Shown here piece by piece: positions 53,822 through 62,077 of a DNA stretch of 64,000 bases. Origin of the DNA: CADCTP01 sp963849885 (GTDB lineage: Bacteria; Actinomycetota; Actinomycetes; Mycobacteriales; CADCTP01); NCBI GenBank assembly GCA_963849885.1, contig CAWKIV010000023.1, positions 124,001-188,000 of the forward strand, in the 5' to 3' direction. A model generated the notes under the pieces. It had not been told where the DNA came from and made no database searches. It saw nothing but the letters and a program-made list of their open reading frames with translations. Every line of letters starts with the position of its first letter. Position 1 is the stretch's first letter. The translations under genes were made by a program, and so were the position numbers.

Positions 53822-55338
53822 CGCTCCTCCTCGTCGGTGCTGTCATAGGCCTGATCGAGGAGGTACTTGCCGGGATTCATGATGTTGTACGGGTCGAGCA
53901 CCCGCTTGATCTTCTTCATCACGTCGAAGCCGCCGCCCAGCTCCGCGGGCACCAGGTCCACCTCGCCCTCCCGGCAGGAGCCGTGGCAGGCGCTGATGGA
54001 CCCGCCGTGCGCGAGCGACACGGCGGCGATGTCGCGCTTGGCCTGCACCCACGCCGCCCACGTCTCGTCGTCGAGCCGCTGCTCCCAGATGCCCACGTCG
54101 ATCTCGGTGAGGTAGTCGCCCCACGGCTTGAAGGCGCCGTTGGTGTAGGCGAACATGCCCCAGTCGTCGAAGATCGGGTGCCGGCCGGTGAGCCGGCGGA
54201 CGATCTCGTGCCACTCCTGCCGGACCGCGGGCAGCGCCGTCCAGTTGATCGAGGCGTCCTCGCAGTGCCAGCTCATCGGCACCACCTGCCCGTCCGGCAG
54301 CCGGCCGTGCAGCGGGGTGGCGTAGCGGTCGTGCCGGGAGGCCCAGTCGCCCTGGGAGATCTCGTCGCCGAGGTAGCTGCCGCCGGTGTCCCGGCCGATC
54401 CGCAGCAGCCGCCGGGCGCCCGGGTGGACCTCGTCGGTGGTGCCGTACATCGCCGTCGCGACCACGCAGCGCACCGAGTCCGGCTGCGGGATGTACGCCT
54501 CGTCGTCGCGGCGCAGGTAGTCCAGCTTCCACTCGTCGAACAGCACGACGCCGGCCAGGGTGGCCAGGCCGGACCGGGCCAGGGCGGCGGTGGAGCGCCA
54601 GGCGCTCTCGTAGTCCGGGTAGGAGAAGAACGCCGCGAACTCCGCCTCCGGCCGCGGCACCAGCTCCAGCGTCGCCTCGGTGACGATGCCGAGCGTGCCC
54701 TGGTGGCCCATGAAGAGGTGCTTGAGCTGGTAGCCGCTGGAGGACTTGCGGATCTTGCGCCCGCCGCCGTCGCCGACCCGGATCAGCTCCCCGGTGGGCA
54801 GCACGATCTGGAAGCTGATGACCAGGTCCCGGGTGTGCCCGTAGCGGCCGCCGATCAGCGACCAGCCGCTGGTGCCGATCCGGCCGCCGACCAGCGAGCA
54901 CGGGTACGAGGCCGGGTCGTCCGGGTAGATCACGCCGTGCTGCCGCAGCTCCTCGTTGAGCTTGAGCATGTTGATGCCCGGCTGCACGGTCACCGCGCGG
55001 TCCTCGAGGTCGATCTCCAGGATCCGGTTCATCAGCTTGACGTCGACGACGATGCCGTGCCGGAGCGGCACGGCGCCGTCGGTGAGCCCGGTGCCGCCGG
55101 CCCGCGGCACCACCGGGATCCGGTGCCGGTTGGCCAGCCGGACCACCTCGGCGACCTGCTCGGCGGAGGTCGGGAGCACCACCACGTCCGGCACGTGCTC
55201 GGCCCACCGGTGCACCGGGAACGGGGCCGGGACCCGCGCCCGGTTGAACCGGGCCGACCGGCCGGTGAAGACGTGCTCGGCGCCGCAGATGCCGACCAGC
55301 TCCTCGATCACCGGGTCGGTGACCAGCGTGGCGGTCAC
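53818..55338 (-). CDS. FAD-linked oxidase (GlcD/VAO family)
   Basis: A 506-residue flavoprotein of the vanillyl-alcohol-oxidase/GlcD fold. FAD-binding motifs are VVVLPTSAEQVAEVVRLANR, IPVVPRAGGTGLTDGAVPLR and GRIGTSGWSLIGGRYGHTRD, followed by HQGTLGIVTEATLELVPRPE. The C-terminal FAD-oxidase domain ends RVLDPYNIMNPGKYLL. It is close to glycolate/D-lactate dehydrogenase flavoproteins; SISACHGSCREGEVDL is the family's substrate-domain His region. Next to a CCG-domain Fe-S protein, it should oxidise a 2-hydroxy acid and pass electrons to that protein. The GTG at 55338 overlaps the Fe-S gene stop. Confidence 0.9.
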   Translation of the reverse strand: MTATLVTDPVIEELVGICGAEHVFTGRSARFNRARVPAPFPVHRWAEHVPDVVVLPTSAEQVAEVVRLANRHRIPVVPRAGGTGLTDGAVPLRHGIVVDVKLMNRILEIDLEDRAVTVQPGINMLKLNEELRQHGVIYPDDPASYPCSLVGGRIGTSGWSLIGGRYGHTRDLVISFQIVLPTGELIRVGDGGGRKIRKSSSGYQLKHLFMGHQGTLGIVTEATLELVPRPEAEFAAFFSYPDYESAWRSTAALARSGLATLAGVVLFDEWKLDYLRRDDEAYIPQPDSVRCVVATAMYGTTDEVHPGARRLLRIGRDTGGSYLGDEISQGDWASRHDRYATPLHGRLPDGQVVPMSWHCEDASINWTALPAVRQEWHEIVRRLTGRHPIFDDWGMFAYTNGAFKPWGDYLTEIDVGIWEQRLDDETWAAWVQAKRDIAAVSLAHGGSISACHGSCREGEVDLVPAELGGGFDVMKKIKRVLDPYNIMNPGKYLLDQAYDSTDEEER

Positions 55339-56630
55339 GGCGTCACCCCCTGGTGCGGGACCGTCCCGGCCGGCCCGCCGTCCAGCCCCGCGGCCCGGGC
55401 GACGAGCTCGAGCAGGTCCATCACCTCGATCGGCCGGTCCCGCTCGGCGCCGCGCTCGGACAGCGGGCGCTCGGACCACACGCACGCGCTGACGAGCGTG
55501 TCCACGCCCAGCTCGGCGGCCCGCTCGACCCGGCGCCGGCTGATCTCCGCGGTGAGGTCGGGGCGCTCGATGCCGAGCCCGCCGCCGGCGCCGGAGCAGT
55601 ACGACCACTGCGTCACGTGGTCCACGTCCTCGAAGCGCAGGCCCGGGATCGCCCGCAGCACCTCGCGGGGTGACTCGTGGATGCCCTTGCGCTTGTTGAG
55701 CCGGCAGGCGTCGTGGTAGGTGACCACCCGGTCGACCGGCTCGGTCAGCACGAGCTTCCCGTCCCGGATCAGCTCGGCGAGCAGGTCGACCAGCAGCACG
55801 ATCTCGAAGTCGTACTCGTCGCCGAAGTAGCGCGGGTAGTCCTCGGTGAAGGCGATGTAGTCGTGCGGGTCGAAGACGATGATCCGGCGGGCGCCGACGG
55901 CGCGCCAGTCGGCCACGTTGTGCCGGGCGAACTCGCGGGCCCGCTCGACGTAGCCCATCTCCGCGGCCGGGCCCCCGCAGCACCACTGCTCGCGCATCAG
56001 TCCGAAGTCGACACCGGCCCGCCGCAGGAGCTGGGCCGCCGCCCGCGGCACCGAGGTCCGGAAGAACGCCCCCTCGCAGTCGCAGAAGAGGATCGTCTCG
56101 CCGCCGATCGGCAGGTCCAGGCCCGCCGCCCAGTCGCGGACGGTGTCCTGGCTGACCGGGACCTCGCCCAGCACCGGCTCCGACCGCTGCCGCGCGGTCT
56201 CCTCCACCCACCGCTGCCACTGCGGCTGGTGGACGCCGGCGTCGACGGCGAGCGCGCGCACGGCCCGGACCAGCTCGACCGTCCTGGTCCGGAACCGGTA
56301 GAAGTCGCCGGTGAAGAGCGTGTTCGGGCAGCGCAGCTCGCAGGCGCCGCACTGGGTGCAGTGCACGTAGTCGCGGGCAATGTCCTCGATGGACAGCTGG
56401 CCCTGCTCCATGGCGACCACGTTCGCGTGGAACGCGGTCGGCGAGTGCACCTCGTCGCGGGTCACCTGCATGACCGGGCAGACCTCGCGGCAGAACTTGT
56501 GGCCGGAGCTGAAGCAGTTGTAGGCCGCGTTGCGCCACTGGCCCACGAAGTCGGCGGTCAGCTGCCCGTCCGGTCCCGGTCCGGGCGCCCGGCCGTCCGC
56601 CGTGCCGTCACTCCGCGGGGTGTCTGCCAT
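55335..56630 (-). CDS. Fe-S oxidoreductase with CCG domains (GlpC/LutA/HdrD-like)
   Basis: A 431-residue cytoplasmic electron carrier. Two [4Fe-4S] motifs occur in the N-terminal third: FSSGHKFCREVCPVMQ (atypical, with only two Cys after NC) and YVHCTQCGACELRCPNTLF (standard CxxCxxCxxxCP). Two cysteine-rich CCG-type domains follow: LMREQWCCGGPAAEMGYVER and VTYHDACRLNKRKGIHESPR with QWSYCSGAGGGLGIERPD, which in HdrB/LutA relatives bind a non-cubane cluster. The ATG at 56630 has AGGGGGAGG upstream. It heads the operon Fe-S, flavoprotein, 96-aa, LLM. Confidence 0.88.
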   Translation of the reverse strand: MADTPRSDGTADGRAPGPGPDGQLTADFVGQWRNAAYNCFSSGHKFCREVCPVMQVTRDEVHSPTAFHANVVAMEQGQLSIEDIARDYVHCTQCGACELRCPNTLFTGDFYRFRTRTVELVRAVRALAVDAGVHQPQWQRWVEETARQRSEPVLGEVPVSQDTVRDWAAGLDLPIGGETILFCDCEGAFFRTSVPRAAAQLLRRAGVDFGLMREQWCCGGPAAEMGYVERAREFARHNVADWRAVGARRIIVFDPHDYIAFTEDYPRYFGDEYDFEIVLLVDLLAELIRDGKLVLTEPVDRVVTYHDACRLNKRKGIHESPREVLRAIPGLRFEDVDHVTQWSYCSGAGGGLGIERPDLTAEISRRRVERAAELGVDTLVSACVWSERPLSERGAERDRPIEVMDLLELVARAAGLDGGPAGTVPHQGVTP

Positions 56631-56975
56631 CGTGGTCCTCCCCCTGGGCCGCGTCCTCATGGTGGCGCCGCCCGGGGAGATCGTCCAGAGCCGCCTGGCC
56701 GTAGTCGCCCCTACTCTGGCCGGAGATCCACCGGATCTCGGCCGGCCACCGGGTGAGGACAGACGGTCGTCCTGGGCGGGATGCCCGACCGCGACCGGCA
56801 ACACCGGCATCGTGCCCCGTCCCGGGCCGCTGGGTGGACACGGGTCTTGAAGTCCGATTGCAACGCGCCGATACTGCAAACGGCTGTCGGGGCATGCCGT
56901 CGTCCGATCCGGGCGTCGGCCGTCGGACAGTGAGCGACCGGCGGCCGCCCCGGGTCTTCTCCCGAGGAGGAGACC
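56631..56975. other. Divergent intergenic region, 345 bp
   Basis: It separates the redox operon (minus) from the secreted protease (plus). It holds the candidate protease promoter at 56847-56875 and the leaders of both genes. I see no small gene or strong hairpin in it. Confidence 0.5.
56847..56875 (+). promoter_or_regulatory. Candidate sigma-70-type promoter of the protease gene
   Basis: TTGAAG (56847-56852) and GATACT (56870-56875) are separated by exactly 17 bases in a locally AT-richer stretch, about 100 bases before the protease start. The -10 element is weak, so this is only a plausible vegetative promoter. Confidence 0.35.
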
Positions 56976-57854
56976 GTGCGAATCACTTCCACCTCTCACC
57001 GGAGCCGGCTCGCCCGGCTGCTGGCGGCCACCGTCGCCGCGCTCGGCGCGGGCGCGCTCGCCCTGCCGGCCAGCAGTGCGGCCGCCCCCCAGGAGTTCAG
57101 CGCCGCCCAGCTGTCCGCCGTCCGCAGCGCGGTGGAGCAGTCGGGCGTCGCCGGCGTCGCCTGGTACGCGGACGCGGCCGCGCGCCGGGTCGTCGTCACC
57201 GCCGACAGCTCCGTCTCCGCCGCCGAGCTCGCGACGCTGCGGGCGGCGGCCGGTCGCAACTCCGGCGCCCTCCGGGTCCAGCGGACCGCCGGCGTCTTCA
57301 CGCCGCTGCTGTCCGCCGGCGACGCCATCTACGGCACCCGCTACCGGTGCTCGCTCGGCTTCAACGTGGTCAGCGGCAGCACCTACTACTTCCTCACCGC
57401 CGGACACTGCGGTGACCTGGAGCCGACCTGGTACGCCAACTCCAGCGGCACCACGGTGATCGGCCCGACCGTCGGCTCCAGCTACCCGGGCAACGACTAC
57501 GCCCTGGTCCGCTACGCCAACACCTCGCTCAGCCACCCCGGCGGCTACACCGTCGCCGACGCCTTCGTCGGTGAGCAGGTCACTCGCGACGGGTCGACCA
57601 CCGGCGTGCACAGCGGCACGGTCACCGCGCTCAACGTCTCCGTCCGCTACCGCGGGAAGGGCGGCGGGACGGTCAGCGGCCTGATCCAGACCACCGTCTG
57701 CGCCGAGGGCGGCGACTCCGGCGGCCCGCTCTACGACGGCACCAAGGCGCTCGGCCTGACCTCCGGCGGCAGCGGCGACTGCACCAGCGGCGGCACGACG
57801 TTCTTCCAGCCGGTCCGGGAGGCGGCGAACGCGTACGGCGTGACCATCTTCTGA
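56976..57854 (+). CDS. Streptogrisin-type secreted serine protease (S1 family)
   Basis: A 292-residue pre-pro-protease. A signal peptide (LLAATVAALGAGALALPASS) and a propeptide to about residue 115 (AQLSAVRSAVEQSGVAGVAW, with a short prosegment fold) precede the chymotrypsin-like catalytic domain. The triad is His144 in FLTAGHCGDL, Asp174 in NDYALVRY and Ser248 in AEGGDSGGPLYDG. Cys pairs C125/C145 and C242 with the DCTSGG Cys match the disulphides of Streptomyces proteases A/B. The GTG at 56976 has a strong GAGGAGGAG site. It converges on potC with a 16-base gap. Confidence 0.94.
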   Translation: MRITSTSHRSRLARLLAATVAALGAGALALPASSAAAPQEFSAAQLSAVRSAVEQSGVAGVAWYADAAARRVVVTADSSVSAAELATLRAAAGRNSGALRVQRTAGVFTPLLSAGDAIYGTRYRCSLGFNVVSGSTYYFLTAGHCGDLEPTWYANSSGTTVIGPTVGSSYPGNDYALVRYANTSLSHPGGYTVADAFVGEQVTRDGSTTGVHSGTVTALNVSVRYRGKGGGTVSGLIQTTVCAEGGDSGGPLYDGTKALGLTSGGSGDCTSGGTTFFQPVREAANAYGVTIF

Positions 57855-57870
57855 CCCTCCGGGTGGCGGG

Positions 57871-58659
57871 TCAGCGCTCGGCGGCCCGGCGACGGGCGGA
57901 GAGCAGCTGGCCCGCCACCACGACCAGCAGCGCGATCACGAGCATCGCGGTGCCGATGACGTTCGCCTGCGCCGGGATGCCGCGGGTGGCGGAGACGTAC
58001 ACGAACTTGGGGAACGTGGTCACGTTGCCGGAGTTGAAGTTCGTGATGATGAAGTCGTCGAAGCTCAGCGCGAAGGCCAGCAGCGCCGCGGCCAGGATGC
58101 CGGGCGCGGCCAGCGGCAGCGTCACCCGGCGGAAGGTCTGCCACTCGTCCGCGTAGAGGTCCATCGCGGCCTGCTCCAGCCGCGGGTCCAGGCTGGCCAG
58201 CCGCGCCTTGACGGTGACCACGACGAACGAGACGCAGAACATGACGTGCGCGATCACCACGGTCCAGAAACCCGGGTTGACCCGCAGGTTGAGGAACATC
58301 GCCAGCAGCGAGGCGCCGAGCACGACCTCCGGCGTGGCCATCGGCAGGAAGATCAGCAGGTTGGTCGAGGTCCGGCCGCGGAACCGGTGCCGGGCCAGCG
58401 CGAAGGCGACCATGGTCCCGAGCAGCGTGGCACCGATCGTGGCGAGCAGGCCGATCTTGATGCTGTTGCCGAGCGCGGTGCAGACCTCCGGCGCTCCGCA
58501 CGGGTTCTGCCAGTTGTCCAGGGTGAAGCCCTGCCAGGTGAGGTTGGACCGGCCGGCCTGGTTGAACGAGAACGCCACCGTGTAGGCGATCGGGATGAAG
58601 AGGTAGCCCAGCGCCAGCACCGCGTACAGCATGACGAGGTGGTCCCGGAGCCACCTCAT
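57871..58659 (-). CDS. potC: Polyamine ABC transporter permease PotC
   Basis: A 262-residue inner-membrane permease with six transmembrane helices: LVMLYAVLALGYLFIPIAYT at the start, LLATIGATLLGTMVAFALAR, LLIFLPMATPEVVLGASLLA, VVIAHVMFCVSFVVVTVKAR and the last near VIGTAMLVIALLVVVAG. The EAA loop that contacts the ATPase is EQAAMDLYADEWQTFRRVTL followed by PLAAPGI. The ATG at 58659 overlaps the potB stop. It is the last gene of the operon. Confidence 0.93.
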   Translation of the reverse strand: MRWLRDHLVMLYAVLALGYLFIPIAYTVAFSFNQAGRSNLTWQGFTLDNWQNPCGAPEVCTALGNSIKIGLLATIGATLLGTMVAFALARHRFRGRTSTNLLIFLPMATPEVVLGASLLAMFLNLRVNPGFWTVVIAHVMFCVSFVVVTVKARLASLDPRLEQAAMDLYADEWQTFRRVTLPLAAPGILAAALLAFALSFDDFIITNFNSGNVTTFPKFVYVSATRGIPAQANVIGTAMLVIALLVVVAGQLLSARRRAAER

Positions 58660-59582
58660 ACCAGCTCCTCCGTGCCGGCGCGGCGGATGTAGATGCTGAC
58701 CAGCACGAGGATCGCGGCCATCAGCACGAACGACAGCGCCGCCGCGGTCGGGTAGTCCACGACCCGGAAGAAGCGGCTGTCCACCACGTTGCCGATCATG
58801 CTGGTGGACGGGTTGCCCAGCAGCGCCGCGTTGACGTAGTCGCCGGCCGCCGGGATGAAGGTGAGCAGCGTGCCGGCCACCACCCCGGGCATGGACAGCG
58901 GCAGCGTGACCCGGCGGAAGGCGACCGGCGCGGACGCGTAGAGGTCGCCGGCCGCCTCGACCAGCCGCGGGTCCAGCCGCTCCAGCGAGGCGTACAGCGG
59001 CAGCACCATGAACGGCAGGAAGTTGTACGTCAGCCCGGCCACCACCGCGGTGGCCGACGCGGTGAGCGAGTCGGTGGCGCCGAGCACGCCGATCGCGCGC
59101 AGGCCGCCGACCACCCAGCCCTCGTCGGCCAGCACCTGCTTCCAGGCGATGGTGCGCAGGATGAACGAGGTGAAGAACGGCGCGATGACCGCGACCAGCA
59201 TCAGGTTGCGCCAGCGGCCGGCCTTCAGCGCGATCGCGTACGCCAGCGGGTAGCCGATCAGCAGCGCGAACACCGTGGCCAGCCCGGCGTAGAGGAACGA
59301 CCGGGCGAACTGCGGCGCGTACTCGGTCAGCGCGTCGGTGTAGTTCGCCCACCGGAAGGTCTGCTCGTACGTGCCGACCTCGGCGCCGGGCACCCGGGTC
59401 TGCAGCGAGGTCGAGCCGAGCGCGAAGACCGGCACCGCGAAGAACAGCACCAGCCAGGCGATCCCCGGCAGCAGCAGCAGGTACGGCGTGGCCCGCCGGC
59501 CCCGCCGGGTGACGTCCGTGGGCGGCACGCCCTCCGGTGGGCCGGCCACCCGGGTGCCGGCCGCGGCCGGAGCGAAGCTCAC
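58656..59582 (-). CDS. potB: Polyamine ABC transporter permease PotB
   Basis: A 308-residue permease partner of PotC. After a 30-residue cytoplasmic tail come six helices, beginning PYLLLLPGIAWLVLFFAVPV and including FLYAGLATVFALLIGYPLAY and LMLVAVIAPFFTSFILRTIA. The EAA loop is VEAAGDLYASAPVAFRRVTL plus PLSMPGV. The GTG at 59582 overlaps the potA stop by four bases. Confidence 0.93.
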   Translation of the reverse strand: MSFAPAAAGTRVAGPPEGVPPTDVTRRGRRATPYLLLLPGIAWLVLFFAVPVFALGSTSLQTRVPGAEVGTYEQTFRWANYTDALTEYAPQFARSFLYAGLATVFALLIGYPLAYAIALKAGRWRNLMLVAVIAPFFTSFILRTIAWKQVLADEGWVVGGLRAIGVLGATDSLTASATAVVAGLTYNFLPFMVLPLYASLERLDPRLVEAAGDLYASAPVAFRRVTLPLSMPGVVAGTLLTFIPAAGDYVNAALLGNPSTSMIGNVVDSRFFRVVDYPTAAALSFVLMAAILVLVSIYIRRAGTEELV

Positions 59583-60811
59583 CGGGACCGCCCGTCGGCC
59601 GGGGCGGCGGGGGCCGGCGGCTCCGGCGCGCCGGTCAGCCCGGCCACCCCGGGCACCGCGGCCGGCCCGACCGGCACCTCGGCGGGGCCGCCGTCCAGCG
59701 TCTCCACTCCGGCCGCCGCGTCCTGGTCGCCGTCCAGCGCGAACGCGTGCGCCGGCTCCCAGGACGCGGTCACCCGCTCCCCCACCGGCAGCACCCCGCC
59801 GAGCCCGGTGTTCTGCGCGAACGCGGTCAGCAGCTGCCCGGACGGCAGCCGCACCAGGTACTGCGTGCTCACCCCGGTGAAGCTGGCGTCCACGATCAGC
59901 CCGCCGGTCAGCGCGGCCCCGCCAGGCGGCTCGCCGTCGGCGCTGAGCTGCACCTTCTCCGGCCGGACGCCGACCAGCACCGGCCGGCCGGCGGTGGGCG
60001 CCGTCCGGCACCGGTCCGCCGGCAGGACCAGCCGCGCGCCGGCGACCTCGACCACGACGCTCCCGCCGGAGCGCTCCAGCACGGTGCCGGGCAGCAGGTT
60101 GGACTGCCCGAGGAAGTTCGCCACGTACGCGCTCACCGGCGACTCGTACAGGTCCACCGGCGAGCCGAGCTGCTCGATCCGGCCGGCGTTCATCACCGCG
60201 ATCGTGTCGGCCATCGTCATGGCCTCTTCCTGGTCGTGCGTGACGTGCACGAAGGTGATGCCCACCTCGTCCTGGATGCGCTTGAGCTCCAGCTGCATCT
60301 GCCGGCGCAGCTTGAGGTCCAGCGCGCCGAGCGGCTCGTCGAGCAACAGGACGTCCGGGCGGTTGACGACGGCCCGGGCCAGCGCCACCCGCTGCTGCTG
60401 GCCGCCGGACAGCTGCCCCGGCTTCCGCTTCGCCAGATGGCCCAGCTCGACCAGGTCGAGCGCTTCGGTGACCTGCCGCTGCACCTCGCCGGACCGCCGC
60501 CGGCGCAGCCCGAAGGCGACGTTCTCGAAGACGTCGAGGTGCGGGAAGAGCGCGTAGCTCTGGAAGACGGTGTTCACCGGCCGCTTGTACGGCCGGGTGT
60601 CGGTGACGTCCTGGTCGCCGAGCAGGATCCGGCCGCGGGTCGGCCGCTCCAGGCCGGCCACCATCCGGAGCGTGGTGGTCTTCCCGCAGCCGGACGGGCC
60701 GAGCAGCGCGAAGAACGAGCCGCTCGGCACCGTCAGGCTCACCTCCTCGACCGCCACCGAGGTCCCGAAGACCTTGGTGACCCCGTCCAGCCGCAGGTCG
60801 CGCCCGTCCAT
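59579..60811 (-). CDS. potA: Polyamine ABC transporter ATPase PotA
   Basis: A 410-residue ATPase. The nucleotide domain has Walker A LLGPSGCGKTTTLRMVAGL, the Q-loop TVFQSYALFPHLDVFENVAF, signature LSGGQQQRVALARAVV, Walker B DVLLLDEPLGALDLKLRRQM and H-loop FVHVTHDQEEAMTMAD. The C-terminal TOBE_2 domain (VLVGVRPEKVQLSADGEPPG) is followed by an unusual Pro/Ala tail of about 45 residues. The ATG overlaps the potD stop (TGATG). Confidence 0.95.
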   Translation of the reverse strand: MDGRDLRLDGVTKVFGTSVAVEEVSLTVPSGSFFALLGPSGCGKTTTLRMVAGLERPTRGRILLGDQDVTDTRPYKRPVNTVFQSYALFPHLDVFENVAFGLRRRRSGEVQRQVTEALDLVELGHLAKRKPGQLSGGQQQRVALARAVVNRPDVLLLDEPLGALDLKLRRQMQLELKRIQDEVGITFVHVTHDQEEAMTMADTIAVMNAGRIEQLGSPVDLYESPVSAYVANFLGQSNLLPGTVLERSGGSVVVEVAGARLVLPADRCRTAPTAGRPVLVGVRPEKVQLSADGEPPGGAALTGGLIVDASFTGVSTQYLVRLPSGQLLTAFAQNTGLGGVLPVGERVTASWEPAHAFALDGDQDAAAGVETLDGGPAEVPVGPAAVPGVAGLTGAPEPPAPAAPADGRSR

Positions 60812-62040
60812 CAGTTGCCGATCACCTTCTGGAACTCCTCGGAGTACTTCGTGTCCTCGTCCGGGGTGAGGGTGCGGAACGCCTTGACCTTCGACAGGGC
60901 GGTCTCGTCGGGGAAGATCCACGGGCTCTCGGCCAGCTCCGGGTCCAGCTTCTCCATCTCCGCCTGGGCGCCCTGCACCGGACAGACGTAGTTGACGTAC
61001 TCGGCGACCTTGGCGGCGACCGCCGGGTCGAAGTAGTAGTCGATGAGCTTCTCCGCGTTCTTCTTGTGCGGCGAGCCGACCGGCACCAGCAGGTTGTCGA
61101 AGCTGTAGGTGCCACCGGCCTCGGGGATCGCGACACCGAACTTGTCGTCGTTCTCGTAGTTGAGCTGGAAGATGTCGCCGGACCAGCCCATCACCGCCAG
61201 GGCGTCGCCGGAGATCAGGTCCTCCTTGTAGGAGTTCCCCTTGACCTGCCGGATCTGGCCGCTGGAGATCTGCTTCTCGACCTCGTCCAGGGCTGCCTGG
61301 AACTGCGCGTCGGTGAACGGGCCGGCGATGTCCACGCCCTGCTCGAGCATGATCAGCCCGATCGTGTCGCGCATCTCCGACAGCACCTCGACACGGCCCT
61401 TGAGCTCGGGCTTCCACAGGTCGGAGACGCTCCTCAGGCCGCCCGGGACCTTCTCCTTGTTCCAGGCGAGCACCCCGAAGATGCCCTGCCAGGGCAGGCT
61501 GTACTTGCGGCCGGGGTCGTAGTCGACGTCCTTGAGCTCGGGCAGCAGGTTCTTCGAGTTGGGCATCGCGGCCAGGTCGAGCTCCTGGACGTAGCCGGCG
61601 CGAATGTTGCGCGCCGGCCATCCAGTCGGTGAAGACGATGATGTCCTTGCCGATGTCCTGGCCGTTCTTCAGCTGCCCGGAGATCTTGCCGTAGTAGGTG
61701 TCGTTGTCGTCGATGTCCTCGGCGTACGTCGCCTTGAGGCCGGACTTCTTCTGGAAGGCCTCCAGCGTCGGGTACTTCTTCGTCTCCTCGTCGTAGTCGA
61801 GGTAGAGCGTCCAGTTGGCCCAGTTGACGACCTTCTCCTGGTCGGAGCGGTCGGTCGCCGGGCTGGGCTTCGCCGGGCCGCTGGCGGCGCCGGTGCCGGA
61901 CGGGGCGGTGTCGCCGCCGGTGCCGCAGGCGGCCAGCGCGGTCAGCCCCGCGGCGCCGAGCAGCACCGAAGCGGCGGGACAGCCGGGCCTCGACGAGGGC
62001 GCGGACGCGGGGGTCGACGGGGTGGGGGAGGGCGTGGCAT
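60811..62040 (-). CDS. potD: Polyamine-binding lipoprotein PotD, frameshifted three times
   Basis: This is the substrate-binding protein of the transporter (408 residues if repaired). From an ATG at 62040 the reading is MPRPPPP, then VDPRVRALVEARLSRR in a second frame, then SVLLGAAGLTALAAC with lipobox in a third (the signal looks twin-arginine-like), then NWANWTLYLDYDEETKKYPT and DIIVFTDWMA, and finally ARNIRAGYVQELDLAAM back in the first frame, with PWQGIFGVLAWNKEKV, MGWSGDIFQLNYEND and WIFPDETALSKVKAF. The breaks are at about 62015, 61970 and 61615, each repaired by removing one base. SBP_bac-type PotD features are otherwise complete. Three single-base errors are more likely than a true pseudogene. 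Confidence 0.85.
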
Positions 62041-62077
62041 CGGGAGTGCCTCCAGCCGGTGGTCTCGGGCGGCGCGC

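Noticed and set aside
60811..62040. Programmed +1 frameshifting in potD
   Set aside because: Three shifts at unrelated sequences without a shared slippery codon or stop, in a family not known for recoding; errors are simpler.
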